A stretch of DNA of 64,000 bases from CAIMFV01 sp040757715 (GTDB lineage: Bacteria; Pseudomonadota; Alphaproteobacteria; Caulobacterales; Caulobacteraceae): assembly GCA_040757715.1 (NCBI GenBank), contig JBFLWS010000002.1, positions 268,680 to 332,679 on the forward strand. The letters run 5' to 3'. Below, piece by piece: positions 27,176-35,617 of the stretch (positions are counted from its first letter, which is position 1; each line of letters opens with the position of its first letter). The notes under the pieces were generated by a model. It worked only from the letters and a program-made list of their open reading frames with translations, was not told the origin of the DNA and made no database searches. Position numbers and translations under genes: made by a program.

Positions 27176-27973
27176 TTAGCGGCCCTGGAAGTTGGGGCTG
27201 CGCTTTTCCAGGATGGCCTCCACCCCCTCCATGTGATCCTCGGTGAGGTGGGAGATGGCCTGCACCGCGGCGCTCATGTCCATCATGGTGTCATAGGTGG
27301 CCGAGGTCCCGTTGCGTAAGAGGTTCTTGGCCAGGCGCAGCGCATGCGGCGGCTGGGCGGCGATGCGATGGGCGAGCGCGAGGGCCTCGCTCATCAGATC
27401 CTCCGGGGCCACGGCGCGGCCCACCAGGCGCCAGTCCACGGCGGTCTCAGCACCGATGACATCGCCGGTGAACAGCAGCTCGGCGGCCCGGTCCATGCCG
27501 ATGATGCGCGGCAACAGCCAGGCCCCGCCGTCGCCGGGGATGAGGCCGAGCTTCAGGAAGGTGACGCCGAACTTGGCCGAGGTGGAGGCGATGCGCATGT
27601 CGCACATGCAGGCCACGTCGCAGCCGAGCCCGATGGCCGGGCCGTTCACCGCGGCGATGGAGGGGACCTCCAGGCCATAGATGGCGCGGACAATGCGGTG
27701 GATGTTGCGGCGGTAATTGTCGCGGATGCCTACGCCGCCGCCGCTGAAGGCGCCTTCGCGGGCCTTCATGGCCTTCACGTCGCCGCCGGCGGAAAAGGCC
27801 CGGCCGGCCCCGGTGAGCACCACGCAGCGCACCTCGGGATCGGCGTTGATGGTCTCGCACACGGCGGCCACCTGATCGCCGTCCCCCGGCGCGCCCAGCG
27901 CGTTCAGGCTCTCCGGCCGATTGAGGGTGAGCACCGCCACCGCCCCGTGCTTTTCCACTGTCAGAAGGCTCAT
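27176..27973 (-). CDS. Enoyl-CoA hydratase/isomerase family protein
   Basis: The crotonase-fold product is 265 residues. It has VAVLTLNRPESLNALG, the oxyanion loop AFSAGGDVKAMKA and the second oxyanion segment GPAIGLGCDVACMCDMRIAS. The GLIPGDGGAWLLPR stretch lacks the second catalytic Glu of classic hydratases, as in isomerase-like or PaaG/PaaB-like members. So the reaction (hydration or double-bond shift) is open. It lies alone, with the 40-residue membrane protein just upstream on the same strand. Confidence 0.88.
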   Translation of the reverse strand: MSLLTVEKHGAVAVLTLNRPESLNALGAPGDGDQVAAVCETINADPEVRCVVLTGAGRAFSAGGDVKAMKAREGAFSGGGVGIRDNYRRNIHRIVRAIYGLEVPSIAAVNGPAIGLGCDVACMCDMRIASTSAKFGVTFLKLGLIPGDGGAWLLPRIIGMDRAAELLFTGDVIGAETAVDWRLVGRAVAPEDLMSEALALAHRIAAQPPHALRLAKNLLRNGTSATYDTMMDMSAAVQAISHLTEDHMEGVEAILEKRSPNFQGR

Positions 27974-28060
27974 GGCCTATCGCTCCCTCGTTCCTGTGGA
28001 ACGAGGCCTAATGAGCGAAGTCTGTGGTGGCAAGAGGAAGCGGCGGCGGGCCCGGGAGGC

Positions 28061-28183
28061 TCAGCTGTTCCGGTGCGGGGTGCCCGGCGCTTCGTATTCG
28101 TAGCGTGAACTGTGGGGTCCAAACACGCCCGTATAGGCGAAGGACAGGATGGCGATGGGCAGCGAGAAGAATTTGGTCCACAT
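28061..28183 (-). CDS. Forty-residue single-pass membrane protein
   Basis: A short open frame begins with ATG at 28183, eight bases after a perfect AAGGAG. It encodes MWTKFFSLPIAILSFAYTG, then a polar tail with HSSRYEYEAPGTPHRNS. The first 21 residues are hydrophobic and would form one membrane helix with a short exposed tail. The strong ribosome site and the coherent protein layout argue that it is real. No family is recognised. It is 87 bases from the next gene on its strand. Confidence 0.62.
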   Translation of the reverse strand: MWTKFFSLPIAILSFAYTGVFGPHSSRYEYEAPGTPHRNS

Positions 28184-28453
28184 GGCGACGTCTCCTTGAC
28201 CAGCGGGTTTAGCTAGAAAGAGACGCGGTTCAGGCTTTCAGGGGCTTTCACCCTCCCAGTCATTAGCGCGTCGAAGATGAATGTGACACTTTTATAAAAT
28301 CGCGCAAGATAAATCCGTATTCGGAGCAAAAATATTTTGACTGCACGCCAGCCATATTCGACGTAACAGGCTGTTTTTATTAGACTTTAAAGCTTACTTC
28401 GTTGCGCAAAAATGCATGCAAAATAGGCGAGATTGCGCGCAATTGCTGCGATT
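28184..28453. other. AT-rich intergenic stretch
   Basis: The 270 bp between gmk and the small membrane gene include about 180 bp far richer in A+T than the surroundings (28257-28440). They hold short palindromes such as TTGCGCAA and GCATGC, and a TATAAA on the minus strand near 28292. No clear gene or RNA could be supported. Confidence 0.5.
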
Positions 28454-29110
28454 TTAGGCGCGTTCGCCCATTAACCCTTCCACAAAGGTTAGCAGCCAGG
28501 GGTTGCGTTCCCGCCGTTGACGCTCGGCGTGGTAGATGTGAGCCAGCTCGGCGTAGGCACGGTCAAAGTCGTCGTTGACGATAACGTAGTCATAGTCGCC
28601 CCAGTGCTCGATTTCGCCCTTGGCGCGGGCGAGGCGCCGCTCGATCACCGCATCGGAATCCTGGGCGCGGGCCATCAGCCGGCGACGCAGGGCCGCCATG
28701 GCCGGGGGCAGGATGAACACCTTCACCACCGCCTCGCGGGCGTTCTGGGTGATCTGGGCTGCGCCCTGCCAGTCGATGTCGAACAGCACGTCGCGGCCGC
28801 CCTCCAGGGCCTCCAGCACCGGACCGCGGGGGCTGCCATAGCGATTGTCGTGCACGTCGGCCCATTCCAGGAACTCGCCCTCGGCGATCTTGGCGTCGAA
28901 GCCGGGACGATCGACGAAATAGTATTCCCGCCCATGCTGCTCCCCCGGACGCGGGCCGCGGGTGGTGCAGGAGACCGACAGCTCCAGGTCCTCGTGGTCG
29001 GCCACCAGCCGCCGCGACAGCGAGGTCTTGCCCGCGCCGGAGGGGCTGGAGATCACCAGCATCAGGCCGCGCCTCGGCGTGCGCTCGTGCAGCGGGTCTT
29101 TATTCGACAT
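28454..29110 (-). CDS. gmk: Guanylate kinase
   Basis: Gmk phosphorylates GMP to GDP. The 218-residue product has the P-loop ISSPSGAGKTSLSRRL at residues 19-35, LSVSCTTRGPRPGEQHGREY and YYFVDRPGFD for GMP binding, FLEWADVHDNRYGSPR, and DIDWQGAAQITQ. It overlaps yicC by 11 bases, the usual alphaproteobacterial pairing. It is the last gene of the fabD-to-gmk block. Confidence 0.97.
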   Translation of the reverse strand: MSNKDPLHERTPRRGLMLVISSPSGAGKTSLSRRLVADHEDLELSVSCTTRGPRPGEQHGREYYFVDRPGFDAKIAEGEFLEWADVHDNRYGSPRGPVLEALEGGRDVLFDIDWQGAAQITQNAREAVVKVFILPPAMAALRRRLMARAQDSDAVIERRLARAKGEIEHWGDYDYVIVNDDFDRAYAELAHIYHAERQRRERNPWLLTFVEGLMGERA

Positions 29111-29984
29111 TCTGAATCTGCTCGCGGAACTGTTCGATCACCGCCTTCAACTCAAGCCCCACCGCCGTCAAGTCGGTGAGCGCGGATTTCGAACAGAGCG
29201 TATTGGCCTCGCGCATGAATTCCTGGCTGAGGAAGTCGAGCCGGCGCCCGGCGGGGGCGTCGCTGGCCAGCAGCTGGCGGGCGCTCGTCACATGGGCGGC
29301 GAGGCGATCGAGCTCCTCGCGCACGTCGGCCTTGGCGGCCAGGGCGGCGGCCTCCAGCACCACGCGCTCGGCATAGTCGCCGCCTTCGCCCAGGAGCTCG
29401 GCCATGCGCCGCTCGAAGCGGGCTTTAAGCGTGGCCGGCTGGTCTGCGGCGAGGACTTCGGCCTGGCGCACCAGCTCGGCGATGCGGTCCATCTGCCCCG
29501 TGAGCACGGGGGCGAGGGCCGCGCCTTCGGCGAGGCGGGCAGCCTTCAGGGCGTCGAGGGCGGCGGCGATGGAGCTGGCCATGGCGGCTTCCAGGGCGGC
29601 GCGGGCCTCGGCGTCGTCCTCCCCCTCCCCGCCTTCCACCACGCCCCGCACCAGGAGGAGGCCGTCGAGGCTGGGGGCCACGGCGCGGCCGGAGGTGGAG
29701 AGCGGCTCCAGCTGATCGAGCAGGCTCTCAATGGCCGCCAGATTCACTCGCAGCGCCCCGGCGGTCTCGGCCCGCTTGGCTTGCAGGGCGACATTGAGCT
29801 GCCCGCGCTGGAAGCGGCTGGCGGCGCCGTCGCGCGCGGCGCGCTCCAGGCTCTCAAACCCCGGCGGGCCGCGAAAGCGGGTCTCAAGATTGCGCCCGTT
29901 CACCGAGCGCGCCTCCACCGACCAGGACCAAGCGCCTTCGGCTCCCTCGATGCGCGCGAAGCCGGTCATGCCTGAGAGCGCCAT
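29100..29984 (-). CDS. YicC family endoribonuclease-like protein
   Basis: The 294-residue product has the YicC N-terminal domain beginning MALSGMTGFARIEG and SWSVEARSVNGRNLETRFRGP. It ends with the DUF1732 C-terminal domain GRRLDFLSQEFMREANTLCSKS and LTAVGLELKAVIEQFREQIQNVE. E. coli YicC has been linked to RNA cleavage and small-RNA turnover; here the role is by homology only. It lies between mltG and gmk in one strand-wise series. Confidence 0.94.
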   Translation of the reverse strand: MALSGMTGFARIEGAEGAWSWSVEARSVNGRNLETRFRGPPGFESLERAARDGAASRFQRGQLNVALQAKRAETAGALRVNLAAIESLLDQLEPLSTSGRAVAPSLDGLLLVRGVVEGGEGEDDAEARAALEAAMASSIAAALDALKAARLAEGAALAPVLTGQMDRIAELVRQAEVLAADQPATLKARFERRMAELLGEGGDYAERVVLEAAALAAKADVREELDRLAAHVTSARQLLASDAPAGRRLDFLSQEFMREANTLCSKSALTDLTAVGLELKAVIEQFREQIQNVE

Positions 29985-29996
29985 GGCGGGGCCTTC

Positions 29997-31031
29997 CTAG
30001 CGTTTGGCCGCCGGGGCGGCGTGATGAGCCTTCTCCACCTCACGCCAGCGGGCGACGTTGCGGCTGTGTTCGTCGAGGGTCTTGGCGAAGGCCGAGCCCC
30101 CCGTGCCGTCGGCGACGAAATAGAGCTCCCCCGTGTCCGGCGGGTCCATCACCGCGGCCAGGGACGCCCGGCCAGGATTGGCGATGGGGGTCGGGGGCAG
30201 GCCGGCGTGCTGGTAGGTGTTGTAGGGGGTGTCGGCGGCCAGCTCCGAGGCGCGCAGGCCCCGGCCCAGCGGCAGGCCCTTGTTGACGCCGTAGATCACC
30301 GTGGGGTCGGCGTCGAGCTTCATGCCGATCTTCAGCCGGTTGGTGTAGACGGCGGCCACGCGCGGGCGCTCGGAGGCCAGCGCCGTCTCCTTCTCCACGA
30401 TGGAGGCCAGCGTCACCGCCTCCTCCGGGGTATGGACGGGCAGGCCGGGCTTGCGCTTGGCCCACAGGGCGGCCAGCAGATGGTCGCGAGCGTCCATCAT
30501 CCGCTGCAGCACCGCGGCGCGGGTCTCGCCGCGCACCACCTCATAGGTCTCGGGCAGCAGCGCGCCCTCCGGCGGCACCGGAGCGTCGCCCGTGAGCACG
30601 TCGTTCTTCTGGAGGATATCGACCACCTGCTGCGAGGTGAGGCCCTCGGCGACGGTGATCTTGTGGCGCACCACCTCGCCGGAGCGGATCTTGGCGATCA
30701 CCTTGGCGATGGAGGCGTGGGCCGGGAACTCGTACTCGCCGGACTTCAGCCGCTTGGCCTGGCCGCTCAGCTGGGCGAGGGCCATAAAGAGAGGCCCGTT
30801 GCTCACCACCTTGGCCGAGGCGAGGCTGGCGGCGATCTCCGTCAGGCCGCCGCCCTTGCGCAGCACCACCGTGGTGGGACGCTCCGACGGACCGGGGGTT
30901 AGGTAGAGGAACAGGCACACCACCCCCAGAGCCAGACCGACGAAGAACAGGGTGACGGCGGCGCTCGCCACCCCCGCCAGCCAACGGGGGCGCGCGCCCT
31001 CAGTCAGGTCGTCGCCCCCGCGCCGGCTCAC
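29997..31031 (-). CDS. mltG: Endolytic murein transglycosylase
   Basis: MltG cuts nascent glycan strands and so ends their polymerisation. The 344-residue product has an N-terminal membrane anchor (about 21-45), a LysM-like subdomain (VVLRKGGGLTEIAASLASAKVV) and the YceG catalytic domain with the active Glu in TLASIVEKETALASERP. DADPTVIYGV and TPYNTYQHAGLPPTPIANPG complete it. The GTG start overlaps the fabF stop as GTGA. Location after fabF is standard in the group. Confidence 0.96.
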   Translation of the reverse strand: MSRRGGDDLTEGARPRWLAGVASAAVTLFFVGLALGVVCLFLYLTPGPSERPTTVVLRKGGGLTEIAASLASAKVVSNGPLFMALAQLSGQAKRLKSGEYEFPAHASIAKVIAKIRSGEVVRHKITVAEGLTSQQVVDILQKNDVLTGDAPVPPEGALLPETYEVVRGETRAAVLQRMMDARDHLLAALWAKRKPGLPVHTPEEAVTLASIVEKETALASERPRVAAVYTNRLKIGMKLDADPTVIYGVNKGLPLGRGLRASELAADTPYNTYQHAGLPPTPIANPGRASLAAVMDPPDTGELYFVADGTGGSAFAKTLDEHSRNVARWREVEKAHHAAPAAKR

Positions 31032-32308
31032 TTCACCCGCGCCAGCACGAGCGAGGCGTTGGTGCCGCCAAAGCCGAAGCTGTTGGAGACGGCGTAGTCG
31101 ATGGTCATGGGCCTCGCCTTATGCGGCACAAGATCGATGGCCGTCTCGGCGTCAGGCGTGTCGAGATTGATGGTGGGCGGGGCGATCTGGTCGCGGATGG
31201 CCAGAGCCGTGAAGATGCCCTCGACGGCCCCCGCGGCGCCCAAAAGGTGCCCGGTCATGGACTTGGTGGAGCTCATGGCCACCTTGCCCGCCGATGCGCC
31301 GAGGAACCGCTCCACGGCGCCCAGCTCGATGGTGTCGGCCATGGTGGAGGTGCCGTGGGCGTTCACATAGTCGATGGCCGAGGCGTCGAGCTTGGCGTCG
31401 CGCATGGCAGCCTGCAGCGCGCGATAGCCGCCGTCGCCGTCCGAGGACGGGGCGGTGATGTGATAGGCGTCGCCGGAGAGTCCGTAGCCCAGCACCTCGG
31501 CGTAGATCTTGGCCCCGCGCTTCACCGCGTGCTCGTACTCCTCCAGCACCACCACGCCCGCGCCCTCGCCCATGACGAAGCCGTCGCGGTCTTTGTCATA
31601 GGGGCGCGAGGCCTTTTCCGGCGTATCATTGAAGGCGGTGGACATGGCCCGGCAGGCCACGAAGCCGGCGATGCCCAGCTTGCAGACGGCCGCCTCAGCC
31701 CCGCCGGCCACCATCACGTCGGCGTCGCCGTACTTGATCAGGCGCGCGGCGTCGCCAATGGCGTGGGCCCCGGTCGCGCAAGCCGTCACCACCGAGTGGT
31801 TCGGGCCCTTGAAGCCGTAGCGGATGGAGACATTGCCCGAGGCGAGGTTGATCAGGGCCGAGGGAATGAAGAAGGGGCTGACCCGGCGCGGGCCCTTGTT
31901 CTCCAGCTCCAGCGTGGTGTCGGCGATGGTGGAGAGGCCGCCGATGCCCGAGCCGATCATCACCCCGGTGCGCAGGCGCGATTCCTCGTCCTCCGGCAGC
32001 CAGCCGGCGTCCTTCACCGCCTCGTCGGCGGCGGCGATGCCGTAGAGAATGAAGTCGTCGATGCGGCGCTGCTCGCGGGGCGGCAGCACCTCGTCGGGAT
32101 TGAACGAGCCTTCGATGTCAGGCCCGCCGCCGCCGCGGCCGTCCACGCGCGGCACTTCGCAGGCCACGCGGCAGCCATAGTCGGTGGCGTCGAAGGCGCT
32201 GATCACGCCTGCGCCGGACTGGCCGGCCAGGATGCGCTTCCAGGTGATTTCGCGGCCGTAGCCGAGGGGGCTCACCACCCCAATTCCGGTAATGACAACG
32301 CGCCGCAT
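31028..32308 (-). CDS. fabF: 3-oxoacyl-[acyl-carrier-protein] synthase II
   Basis: FabF elongates acyl-ACP with malonyl-ACP. The 426-residue thiolase-fold enzyme starts MRRVVITGIGVVSPLG. It has the active Cys in SVVTACATGAHAIGDA (near residue 178), and the catalytic His residues in YVNAHGTSTMADTIE and SMTGHLLGAAGAVE. It closes with NSFGFGGTNASLVL. It follows acpP by 117 bp. Compared with E. coli FabF there is an insert of about 10 residues rich in Gly near 60 (VDGRGGGGPDIEG). Confidence 0.97.
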   Translation of the reverse strand: MRRVVITGIGVVSPLGYGREITWKRILAGQSGAGVISAFDATDYGCRVACEVPRVDGRGGGGPDIEGSFNPDEVLPPREQRRIDDFILYGIAAADEAVKDAGWLPEDEESRLRTGVMIGSGIGGLSTIADTTLELENKGPRRVSPFFIPSALINLASGNVSIRYGFKGPNHSVVTACATGAHAIGDAARLIKYGDADVMVAGGAEAAVCKLGIAGFVACRAMSTAFNDTPEKASRPYDKDRDGFVMGEGAGVVVLEEYEHAVKRGAKIYAEVLGYGLSGDAYHITAPSSDGDGGYRALQAAMRDAKLDASAIDYVNAHGTSTMADTIELGAVERFLGASAGKVAMSSTKSMTGHLLGAAGAVEGIFTALAIRDQIAPPTINLDTPDAETAIDLVPHKARPMTIDYAVSNSFGFGGTNASLVLARVK

Positions 32309-32425
32309 GCCGCCTCACCTCGAATGATTCGGGCCGAGAGCGAGGGTAGCGATCGGCCGCCAGTCTATCGCGCGCAAACAAGCGCCGCCGGAATCTAGTC
32401 CAGCGGCGCTCATCAGCAACTCAAT

Positions 32426-32665
32426 TTAGGCGTTGACGCGCTCGTTGATGAACTTCACCGCGTCGCCGACGGTCTGGATGTGCTCGGCGGCGTCGTCGGG
32501 GATTTCGATGTCGAATTCCTCTTCGAAAGCCATGACCAGCTCGACGTTGTCGAGGCTGTCAGCGCCCAGATCGTCGATGAAGCTGGCCTTTTCCGTCACC
32601 TTGGCCGGATCGGCGTCGAGGTGCTCGATCACGATCTTACGCACGCGTTCGAGAGTGTCGGACAT
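32426..32665 (-). CDS. acpP: Acyl carrier protein
   Basis: AcpP carries growing acyl chains on phosphopantetheine. The 79-residue acidic protein has the attachment serine at 37 in GADSLDNVELVMAFEEEF. The start MSDTLERVRKIVIEHL is typical. It lies between fabG and fabF, each with its own spacer, which allows separate high-level transcription. The 202-bp gap upstream has no feature I could identify firmly. Confidence 0.98.
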   Translation of the reverse strand: MSDTLERVRKIVIEHLDADPAKVTEKASFIDDLGADSLDNVELVMAFEEEFDIEIPDDAAEHIQTVGDAVKFINERVNA

Positions 32666-32867
32666 TCAGTAAACCCCTTGGTCTGGTGTCTTGGCGGCGC
32701 TGTGAGGGACGCAGCGCCCGCCGCTGGAACTCGGTTGCGACAGGATGTCTAATCGCTGTCCTTCAGTCGTCGCCCTGCGCCTCAACTGTAAGGCCGCCGA
32801 CGACTTCGCCGGACGCCTAGCACACTCCTTATGGCGAGACTAGCGCCCTGGACAGCGGACAGCAGGC

Positions 32868-33608
32868 TTAGATCATGGCCATGCCGCCATTCACGTGCAA
32901 GGTTTGGCCCGTGACATAGGCCGCTTCATCGCTGGCCAGATAGACGCAGGCCGAGGCGATGTCGCCGCCTTCGCCCAGGCGTCCGGCGGGGATTCGGCCC
33001 AGAATCGCCGCCCGCTGCGCCTCGTTGAGCGCATCAGTCATGGGGCTGGCGATGAAGCCGGGCGCCACGCAGTTGACGGTGATGCCGCGGCTGGCCACCT
33101 CGGCCGCCGTGGCCTTGGAGAAGCCGATCATGCCGGCCTTGGAGGCGGCGTAATTGGCTTGGCCGGGGTTGCCGGTGACGCCCACCACCGAGGTGATGCC
33201 GATGATTCGCCCGTGCCGGCGCTTGAACATGCCCTTCAGCGCCGCGCGTGTGAGGCGGAAATAGGCCTCGAGATTCACCCGCAGCACCACCTCCCAGTCC
33301 TCGTCCTTCATGCGCAGGATGAGGCCGTCCTTGGTGAGGCCGGCGTTGGAGATCAGGATATCGATGGGCGCGCCGGCGGCGACCTCGGCCTTGGCGATCA
33401 GCCCGTCCACAGCTTCAGCGTTGCCGAGGTCCGCAGCGGCGATGGCGGCGCGCTCGCCGAGCTCAGCCGCCAAGGCCTCCAGCGCGGCCTCACGGGTGCC
33501 CGACAGCACCACCGAGGCGCCCTGGGCGTGCAGGGCCTTGGCCACCGCGCCGCCGATGCCGCCGCTGGCGCCGGTGACCAGGGCCACCTTGCCGGAGAGA
33601 TTGAACAT
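32868..33608 (-). CDS. fabG: 3-oxoacyl-[acyl-carrier-protein] reductase
   Basis: FabG reduces 3-ketoacyl-ACP with NADPH. The 246-residue short-chain dehydrogenase has the cofactor motif VTGASGGIGGAVAKAL and the NAG motif SNAGLTKDG. The catalytic Ser is in ITSVVGVTGNPGQANYAASKAG, which also holds the Tyr-x3-Lys (YAASK). CVAPGFIASPMTDAL and VTGQTLHVNGGMAMI end it. The ATG at 33608 was chosen over the long open frame because FabG starts at this point. It lies 38 bases after fabD. Confidence 0.97.
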   Translation of the reverse strand: MFNLSGKVALVTGASGGIGGAVAKALHAQGASVVLSGTREAALEALAAELGERAAIAAADLGNAEAVDGLIAKAEVAAGAPIDILISNAGLTKDGLILRMKDEDWEVVLRVNLEAYFRLTRAALKGMFKRRHGRIIGITSVVGVTGNPGQANYAASKAGMIGFSKATAAEVASRGITVNCVAPGFIASPMTDALNEAQRAAILGRIPAGRLGEGGDIASACVYLASDEAAYVTGQTLHVNGGMAMI

Positions 33609-33646
33609 GGGGGTCGTCCTTGTCGTTGAGGGAAAGCTCGCGCGGC

Positions 33647-34591
33647 TCAGAGCGAGGCGGCGAAGGCTTCCAGGTCCTTGGGGCCGTTGAGGGCGGCGGC
33701 TTCCACCTCGGGAGCGATGCGCTTCATCATGCCGGTGAGCACCTTGCCGGCGCCGAGCTCGGCCACGCGGGTCACGCCGCCTTCGCTGGCGAGCCAGTGC
33801 ATGCTCTCCGACCACCGCACCCGGCCGGTCACCTGCTCCACCAGGAGCCGGCGGATGGCGTCGGGATCGTTCACCGGGCGGGCGGTGACATTGGCGATGA
33901 GCGCCGCCTTGGGCTGGGCGATCGTGGTCTTGGCCAGGGCCTCGGCCATGGCGTCGGCGGCGGGCTGCATCAACGGGCAGTGGAAGGGGGCGGACACATT
34001 GAGCGGAATGGCCCGGGCGCCCAGGCCCTTGGCCGCCTCGATGGCCTTGGCCACAGCCTCAGCCGCCCCCGAGATCACCACATTGCCCACGTTGTTGTCG
34101 TTGGCCACCACGCAGACGCCCACCTCGGCGCCGGCCGCCGCGCATTGTTCGGCCAGGGCCACGTCCACCTTGGGCCCGATGAGGGAGGCCATGGCCCCCA
34201 CGCCCACCGGCACGGCCTTCTGCATGGACTGACCGCGCAGCTTCAAAAGCCGCGCCGCGTCTTCCAGGCTCAGCGCCCCCGCGGCGGCGAGGGCGGAATA
34301 TTCGCCAAGGCTGTGGCCGGCCACGAAGGACGCCTTCTCCACCGGCACGCCGAAGTCCTTGGCGAGCGTCCGCGACACGGCGAGGCTGACGGCCATCAGG
34401 GCCGGCTGAGCGTTCTCGGTGAGGGTGAGGTCGGCCTCCGGTCCCTCGCGCATGAGGCGGGAGAGGTTCTGGCCCAGGGCCTCGTCCACGGCCTCGAACA
34501 CCTCGCGGGCGGTGGCGAAGGCTTCGGCCAGCTCGGCGCCCATGCCGACGGCCTGGCTGCCCTGTCCGGGAAAGAGGAAGGCGAGAGTCAT
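33647..34591 (-). CDS. fabD: Malonyl CoA-acyl carrier protein transacylase
   Basis: FabD moves malonate from CoA to ACP. The 314-residue product starts MTLAFLFPGQGSQAVGMG. The nucleophile is in AGHSLGEYSALAAAGA (Ser near 93) and the catalytic His in NVSAPFHCPLMQPAADAM near 203. It heads the fabD-fabG-acpP-fabF series. The 168-bp gap upstream separates it from a divergent peroxiredoxin gene. Confidence 0.97.
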   Translation of the reverse strand: MTLAFLFPGQGSQAVGMGAELAEAFATAREVFEAVDEALGQNLSRLMREGPEADLTLTENAQPALMAVSLAVSRTLAKDFGVPVEKASFVAGHSLGEYSALAAAGALSLEDAARLLKLRGQSMQKAVPVGVGAMASLIGPKVDVALAEQCAAAGAEVGVCVVANDNNVGNVVISGAAEAVAKAIEAAKGLGARAIPLNVSAPFHCPLMQPAADAMAEALAKTTIAQPKAALIANVTARPVNDPDAIRRLLVEQVTGRVRWSESMHWLASEGGVTRVAELGAGKVLTGMMKRIAPEVEAAALNGPKDLEAFAASL

Positions 34592-34759
34592 GCGAAGTTT
34601 CGTCCCTGCGCCGCGCGTGTGCGGCTCTGAATCTGCCGCCTAGGCCTAAGGGATCGCCGCCTCTGGAGCAAGGCGGGGGGTGTTAGGTGGGCCCACCGCT
34701 TTCAGACCGGACGGAAGCATCCTATGTTGCGGATCATTCTCGACGTCAGGAGCCTGCCC

Positions 34760-35302
34760 ATGTCGCCCTCCCTCTCGCGCCTCGTCGCCAGCGCCGCCGC
34801 TGTGACGGCCATCGCCCTCGCCCTCCCCGCCGCCGCCGCCCTGAAGCCCGGCGCCGCGGCCCCGGCCTTCAGCGCCCAGGGCGGGCTCGGCGGCAAGGCG
34901 TTCAGCTTCACCCTCGCCGACCAGCTGAAGAAGGGCCCCGTGGTGCTCTATTTCTTCCCGGCGGCCTTCACCTCGGGCTGCACCAAGGAGGCGCACGACT
35001 TCGCCGAGGCCAGCGCCGACTTCCAGAAGCTGGGCGCGACCATTGTCGGCGTCACCGCCGGCAACGCCGACCGGGTGGTGGAGTTTTCCACCAAGGAATG
35101 CCGCGACAAGTTCGCCGTGCTGGCCGACCCGGACGGCAAGATCTCCACCGCCTATGACGCCAAGATCCCCCTGGTGCAGTACTCGGCGCGCACCTCCTAT
35201 GTCATCGGCAAGGACGGCAAGATCGCGTCGGTCTATTCCAACATGAACCCCGACCAGCACGTGGCCGAGACCCTGGCGGCGGTGAAAGCGCTGAAGAAGT
35301 AG
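34760..35302 (+). CDS. Exported peroxiredoxin (AhpC/TSA, Bcp-like)
   Basis: This thiol peroxidase of 180 residues carries a signal peptide of about 25 (MSPSLSRLVASAAAVTAIAL to AAAA), so it should act in the periplasm. The peroxidatic Cys is in FFPAAFTSGCTKEAHDF, and a second Cys in STKECRDKF could be the resolving residue. VLADPDGKISTAYDA and SYVIGKDGKI follow. The ATG at 34760 follows CAGGAG by seven bases. Most Bcp/PrxQ proteins are cytoplasmic, so the leader is a notable variation. Confidence 0.9.
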   Translation: MSPSLSRLVASAAAVTAIALALPAAAALKPGAAAPAFSAQGGLGGKAFSFTLADQLKKGPVVLYFFPAAFTSGCTKEAHDFAEASADFQKLGATIVGVTAGNADRVVEFSTKECRDKFAVLADPDGKISTAYDAKIPLVQYSARTSYVIGKDGKIASVYSNMNPDQHVAETLAAVKALKK

Positions 35303-35317
35303 GGGAAATCGTCAATG

Positions 35318-35353
35318 TGGCTGGCGATATCAAACTCTGATATCGTTCAGCCA
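35318..35353. promoter_or_regulatory. 36-bp dyad overlapping the start codon of the RHH protein
   Basis: Nested inverted repeats read TGGCTG-g-CGATATCA-aactc-TGATATCG-tt-CAGCCA. The inner arms are perfect at eight bases and the outer arms at six. The last base is the A of the ATG. This is the format expected for autorepression by a ribbon-helix-helix protein. Confidence 0.65.
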
Positions 35354-35580
35354 TGACCCGCGCTCTTGTCGATCTGCCTGAGGCTCTATTGCGCGACCTT
35401 GACGCCATGGCGTCCAAGGCCGGAACCTCGCGCGCCAGCCTCGTCCGGGAGGCGGTAAAGCAGTTCGTGGCGCACCACGGCCCCGCTGCGCGCGAAGGCG
35501 CTTTCGGGCTGTGGCGCGATCGGGACGAAGACGGACTCGCCTACCAAACGCATCTGCGGGACGAGTGGAACGAGCGCTGA
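35353..35580 (+). CDS. Ribbon-helix-helix (CopG/VapB-like) antitoxin, solitary
   Basis: The 75-residue protein has an N-terminal strand TRALVDLPEALLRDLDAMA and the helices SKAGTSRASLVREAVKQFV, typical of RHH antitoxins that partner PIN toxins. A flexible C-terminal part LWRDRDEDGLAYQTHLRDEW would wrap the toxin. However, no toxin gene follows: the next gene is convergent and only 37 bp away. So it is an orphan or a toxin-less remnant. The dyad at its start codon suggests that it still represses itself. Confidence 0.85.
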   Translation: MTRALVDLPEALLRDLDAMASKAGTSRASLVREAVKQFVAHHGPAAREGAFGLWRDRDEDGLAYQTHLRDEWNER

Positions 35581-35617
35581 GCGACCCAGGTACGGTCCAT
35601 GGTCAGCGCGCCGCCCC

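Noticed and set aside
28184..28453. A small RNA gene in the AT-rich gap.
   Set aside because: No promoter and terminator pair could be matched; composition alone is not enough.
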